Shown here: piece after piece, positions 49,101 through 55,120 of the stretch
How the letters are laid out: the number at the start of each line of letters is the position of its first letter
Position numbering within the stretch: the stretch's first letter is position 1
Origin: Siphonodentalium dalli
Taxonomy: Eukaryota; Mollusca; Scaphopoda; Gadilida; Siphonodentaliidae
DNA length: 64,000 nt
NCBI GenBank assembly: GCA_032622095.1
Contig: CP136061.1
Coordinates: forward strand, 252,289,582 to 252,353,581
Reading direction: 5' to 3'
Notes under the pieces: generated by a model
Databases searched by the model: none
Told to the model about the DNA's origin: nothing
Seen by the model: only the letters and a program-made list of their open reading frames with translations
Translations under genes and position numbers: made by a program

Positions 49101-52100
49101 ACATGTGCAGGCTGTTTTAATCTGGAGAAGATTACGTCACTCTGCACGAAGCAGCAAAAGGTCATTATTAATTTTTACATTTAATCCCCTGATCCCCCAT
49201 TCAGCCCATTGTCTGTTTGGTCACTCACGGCGCGCCTGCACAATGCATGTTTATGATGACATTGTATTTATGACGGTCGAGGTTTATGAGCACCAAGTGT
49301 AAGACAATAGCTTAATCAGCCAAATGTGAATCACGACATTGTGGCTATTTGTCGTCAATACCGATACAGTCAAAATAATATGCATGCTTTTATGACAGAT
49401 TGTAATTTGATAATGGCGTAACAATATTAAGTTATTAGTTTCCAGATGTCACTTAGATATTTTTGCAAGGATAAATATTTAATGATTTAAAAATAGATAT
49501 TGATATAAAACAAAAAAATAATGACATTAAGAAGGACAATCCCGGGTCTCCCCCCTCCCCCCCCCATATCACTCTTTCACATAAAGATTAATAAATTTTT
49601 ATTAAATGATATATGTAAAAATACTTCTAGTTCATCAAAATTATTTAAATTATTGTGTATTTTACCTTTGTCTGTTAGATTTTACGTTTTAGTCATTAAT
49701 TGTGAACCGACCAGAAAACGATGATTTAATTTGGCCAAAGTTTTTTTTAATTTGGCCAAAAAACATTTGGCTAAAGTTTTGTTCGGTCCAGCGCGAACAC
49801 TGAAACCAGGCTGTAATATGGTTGTGGCCTTACCTGCTGGGTCTGACGAAGTAACCTAGTAACGGTATTCAGCATATCTGTCTGCGTGGCTAGAATGTTC
49901 TCTGCAGTCGGTTCTTCAGCGAGTTCCGATTCATCGATCTTATCCAGGTCATCAGGATCATTGTCAATAAACTGCTCAATGTTCGCCTTTTTGTTTTCTT
50001 CAGCACTGTGATGGGCATGCTTCGTGTGAGCAGCAACCACAGCATCAACTGCTTGCTGGGCTGCAAATAAAGTAGCATATATCAAATTAAGGTAATGTAC
50101 AAAATTTGATGACAAACCGAAAGTACATGTCATGTGACACGCTGATGGCTGCACTATTTGTTCTATTAAATTGAACATAATATAACATGTGTATTAGTTG
50201 TCAGGATGCAGGACTAAAAACTGTACTATCATTAATAGTCAGATTCATGTAATAAAAAAAAATATTATTTACTTTCTGCAATTAATCTTTTACATTGATA
50301 TAATACCATATGACAACCATGAACATTTGTGTTTACTCAACATAATATGAATCGTACGTGACACGTAGTGGAGCAACCACACATGATGTGCCTCAAATTT
50401 GCCTTTTGTTCGGCGACATTACGCTAAGAATAATTTATGTAACACCATGCAGTTACATAATTGACAAGACGTGTCGTGGATTGTAAAATCTTGTCTGGAT
50501 TATCGTCATGACTTCTTCATTTTTCGTTTTCATTAAGCTGACCAACGAAATTGGTCTAATTGAAATTAATATACTTAAATCATATGTGAATTGTTTGTAA
50601 ATCGTGAAGTAGTTACTTTCATTTTTATCGCGATGCTTCATTTCCAATTCCGCGTTTTTTGCAATCTCCACTGTTGCTAACCGGAAGTCACGTGACAATT
50701 TCTCCAAAATCTATACCCGCGATCTTGAAAAATCACTGATGGATATAGAAAAAATTATATGACATCATTCACCTGCCTTATGTACAAGCACCCTTGGTGG
50801 TTGCTATTATAAGGCATCTAAGAAAGGTAACTCTAGATGGAAGAGTCAAGGGAAATATAACAATGGCTGCCGAGTGCCGACAGACCCCTAACTACAGGAC
50901 ATGTTCCTGTATTCCTTCACAAGTCCACCCATACCTACCTTTATACTTACCAAACATATACTTATGTATACTGGTGTATTACTGCTGTTGGTGCTTACAA
51001 ATCTAAGTATTATATAATACATAAAACATATTCTGGTATAATTATTACAATAATCAGAATCACCATCGGAATCGGCCGATTGTGATCTCAAATAATCGGC
51101 AATCGGCGCAAGGCTCTTAATCGGCTCATCACTAATTGCGTGCAACCTATTGCAAATACCTAGTTAAATCAGCCCATTATCTGAGCCCAGATTCTGAACG
51201 TATATGGCATATAATGGAAAAAGTCAACAAATGCTAGTTGCATGTTTTTATTTTTAACAAAATGGTAGGTTTTATGTGTTATATTGGAGTTTCAATATTC
51301 GGCTATCACAATTGTTAAATATAATTTGCATATACACTTTTTGCAACCTTTGTGCTAAAAACGTGAGCCTCACTTGCTTCAAGCAGACATTTTCAGGACA
51401 GGTTAAAATACTTTCTGAAGGATTCATCTTTCAATCAATACCACAAGCTCCCCTCAGAACCATTTATATCCATAGCATTTTATAATTTTTTTACCACCGA
51501 ATATTGTCTCCGGAGAGCGTAAATTTTCGGATTGATCCGACTCAGAGAACAATGGACGATATGTTCCTCTAAATTCACCCCCATGCAGCTTACTATAATT
51601 AAAAATCGGTCAAACGATCAACTAAGCATCTAGCGCTCAGTGATTTCGTGTCGGCTAATAATTTATTTACTCATACAAATCAACACATCGTCTGCCATAG
51701 TAGAAACAGCCAATCAGCGCTCAGTATTAAAATCGAGGTCAGGTCATAATGAATATTAAAATGAGGAGCTGCGTGAATGGCAAAAAAAAAATGAAAAAAA
51801 AATCAGAATTATCGACAGATTGTATATATAAGAGAATGCATTGGCACATGGTTTTCGCAAAATTTCCGGAAGCTCCAGTCATGGAAGGGTCAATGAAAAA
51901 TAAAATCTTGCAGATGGATGGTGTAACAATGTACATGTAAGGTACATATATTGCTTACCACGAGCGAGTGTATCTGGATTTATATCGGCAGCCATGTCCA
52001 ACAATGGCTGGATGACAGCTGTTGGAAACACACCATTCATCTGCCACAAATTCAACACTCGAACAATCTTATTCTGGAATATAAAGTCAAATAAGGAGCT

Positions 52101-54310
52101 CGGACAAGAACAAATATATATGAGAATAGTGCTGGATGGTATTTGCGTATAAAAAATACTGCAGTAATTATAAAATAACACCTTGGTATACTGTATTACC
52201 AATTATTCCGTATACATTCTATATTTCAGTAACTGAAGGAACAAGATCAAATCTCACACCAACAAGATAAGCCTAATTGTGATATTGACAGGTCTTATAA
52301 AACACCATAATTCTTATTAACATCGGTATTAATCCCATTTCGGAGCATATTCACACCTGAGCGTTGATTGCACAGCTGTGAATCAATCGTAAGGTGTCTA
52401 CAGTGACTAGCGATTTTGAGATTATCACACCTGAAGACTACAACTCATACACCTTACCAACTGGCAGTTCATCACCCCTTTGTTAAATTTCATAAAGGCC
52501 AGAACAATTTTGAAAACAAATTCATTTGTGTAACATATTAATACCTGTATCCAGCTTAGGCACTTTTAATGAGTGAGAATATTCAAGATTTCGTTTCGTT
52601 AAAATTCATTTTTTTTGTATTCATTAGCAATTTTAATTCATTTTTTTTTTCATATTCAGAAGTGGTAAAAATGCCATGCTCCCAAAATTATTATCTAAAA
52701 TGCTACCATTCTCTCACAATACTGTTTGGACATTATTCATAGTTATTAGAGTGATGATAAAAGATTCCATATTTGAACTACTGTTTCATCTTTTTAATTT
52801 ATATAGGCGACTTCTGTACTGGTCGATTTTGATTTTGTAAAGCCCATTTCGCCCTAGAGAACGCCCACTTCGCCTTATTTTTGTGACAGGGAGAAGTCAC
52901 TTCTCCCTGAAAATCAGATCTAAGCTGGTCCTTAATGCATACGGTCATTATAATCTGGGATTTATTAAGCATGAAGGAAGGTTTAGTACACGAATTGCCG
53001 ATCATACCCACTGGCAATATCAATTTGACTGGCAAATCAATGTTATAAACAAGGGACATCATACATAGACAGAACAACACAGTGTGTGAATGTTGTGAAC
53101 ATTATTGTTACTTAACTGGTTCAGTGCTGAAAGCCCATATTTGGACCCTATGTAAGAGTGCTGGAAGCCCAGATCTGGGCTTTGGCGATGACACTATATT
53201 GCTTGTTTAGTTTAATAATTTAAATAGAGACAACCAATCTCATAACCATAGCCTAATGAGACATCCAGACTCATAACCATAGCCTAATGAGACATCCAGA
53301 CTCATAACCATAGCCTAATGAGACATCCAGACTCATAACCATAGCCTAATGAGACATCCAGGCCCATAACCATAGCCTAATGAGACATCCAGACTCATAA
53401 CCATAGCCTAATGAGACATCCAGACTCATAACCATAGCCTAATGAGACATCCAGACTCATAACCATAGCCTAATGAGACATCCAGACTCATAACCATAGC
53501 CTAATGAGACATCCAGGCCCATAACCATAGCCTAATGAGACATCCAGACTCATAACCATAGCCTAATGAGACATCCAGACTCATAACCATAGCCTAATGA
53601 GACATCCAGACTCATAACCATAGCCTAATGAGACATCCAGGCCCATAACCATAGCCTAATGAGACATCCAGACTCATAACCATAGCCTAATGAGACATCC
53701 AGGCCCATAACCATAGCCTAATGAGACATCCAGGCCCATAACCATAGCCTAATGAGACATCCAGGCCCATAACCATAGCCTAATGAGACATCCAGACTCA
53801 TAACCACAGTCTAATGAGACAGGCTCGTGACCATAGCCTAATGAGACACCCAGACTCATAACCATAGCCTAATGAGACATCCAGACTCATAACCACAGTC
53901 TAATGAGACAGGCTCATGACCATAGCCTAAATTACATCCAGTCTCATAACCTAATCACAAATGAAAATGTGGGGGTCAATTTGAGAAAAGAGTGAAAATG
54001 TAGTAGATTACCTACTCCGAGCATAAAATTCAACGATTTTATGTTTATTGAAATATATATATATACGCATTTCATTATGTGTATGTAGGATATTTAGCAG
54101 CGAACCAGTTAATCATACAAATTTGTTGTGGTGCACTGTTACAATGAGAGCCGTAAGAGCTAAACATTTAAAAATTGACTCTACACAGAACAAAACAATC
54201 AATGTTAATGTCCACATTTGATTCATATTTGAATCCGAATTTACCCTAAGGCGACACCAATATATAAGTCTGGTTTACGAACATCGCCGACAACTTTTGT
54301 TCCATTCCAT

Positions 54311-54344
<34 letters not shown>

Positions 54345-55089
54345 ATTTAAAATTTTTTATTTTTTTATTTTTTATTATTTATAAATTAATATTTATTAGT
54401 GTACTAGTATTAAGCATGGGGAATAATAGTTCAACGTTACTCAGCTAAAAGGTAGGGCTTTTAAATTATATTTGCATATGCCTGGCTAGACAATTTGTGG
54501 ATTGGAGCAGTATGCACTAATTTCCTATTAATACATGTCTCTATTTTTATTTATTTTATGACAAGAAATGTTTGTTTATATTAAATTTGAATATTAAAAA
54601 CACATTTCAAATTCATATTTTATATATAATTATTGTGAAATTCAGGAAGAACTCCACAATTTAACCAATAAACTGTTCTGAGAGTTTTTGTTTTGTTTTT
54701 TTTTCCCTCCTGCATCTACTTTTTTTTTCCCCACATGTTCGTAAACCAGACTTAAAAATTGGTGTCACCTAATTATGCTTTGTAAATTGAGTTGACATAC
54801 ACAGGGCATAACTGTGGTTAGTTTTTAATTTCAATAGCTGTCTCCTTAAAACAATGCAATTGTAATATTTAACAACATCATCGCCAGGGTGTGGAAAAAT
54901 ATGCCCATGGTAATTCCAACAAAGGGCCAATACTCCTGTGAAAATTGGCAGGCAGTATCCCAATTCAAACTTGACATGTATTTTGTGTTAGTAAACTCAC
55001 ATACCAAATTTCAGTCCATTCAGTTCTGACTATCTAAAGTTAACACCCAGAAATTAAAAGCGAGCGAACGGAATAGACCAACAACGATA

Positions 55090-55120
<31 letters not shown>

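Noticed and set aside
53236-53950. CRISPR-like periodic array
   Set aside because: 31-bp units abut with no unique spacers; it is a minisatellite in a eukaryotic intron.
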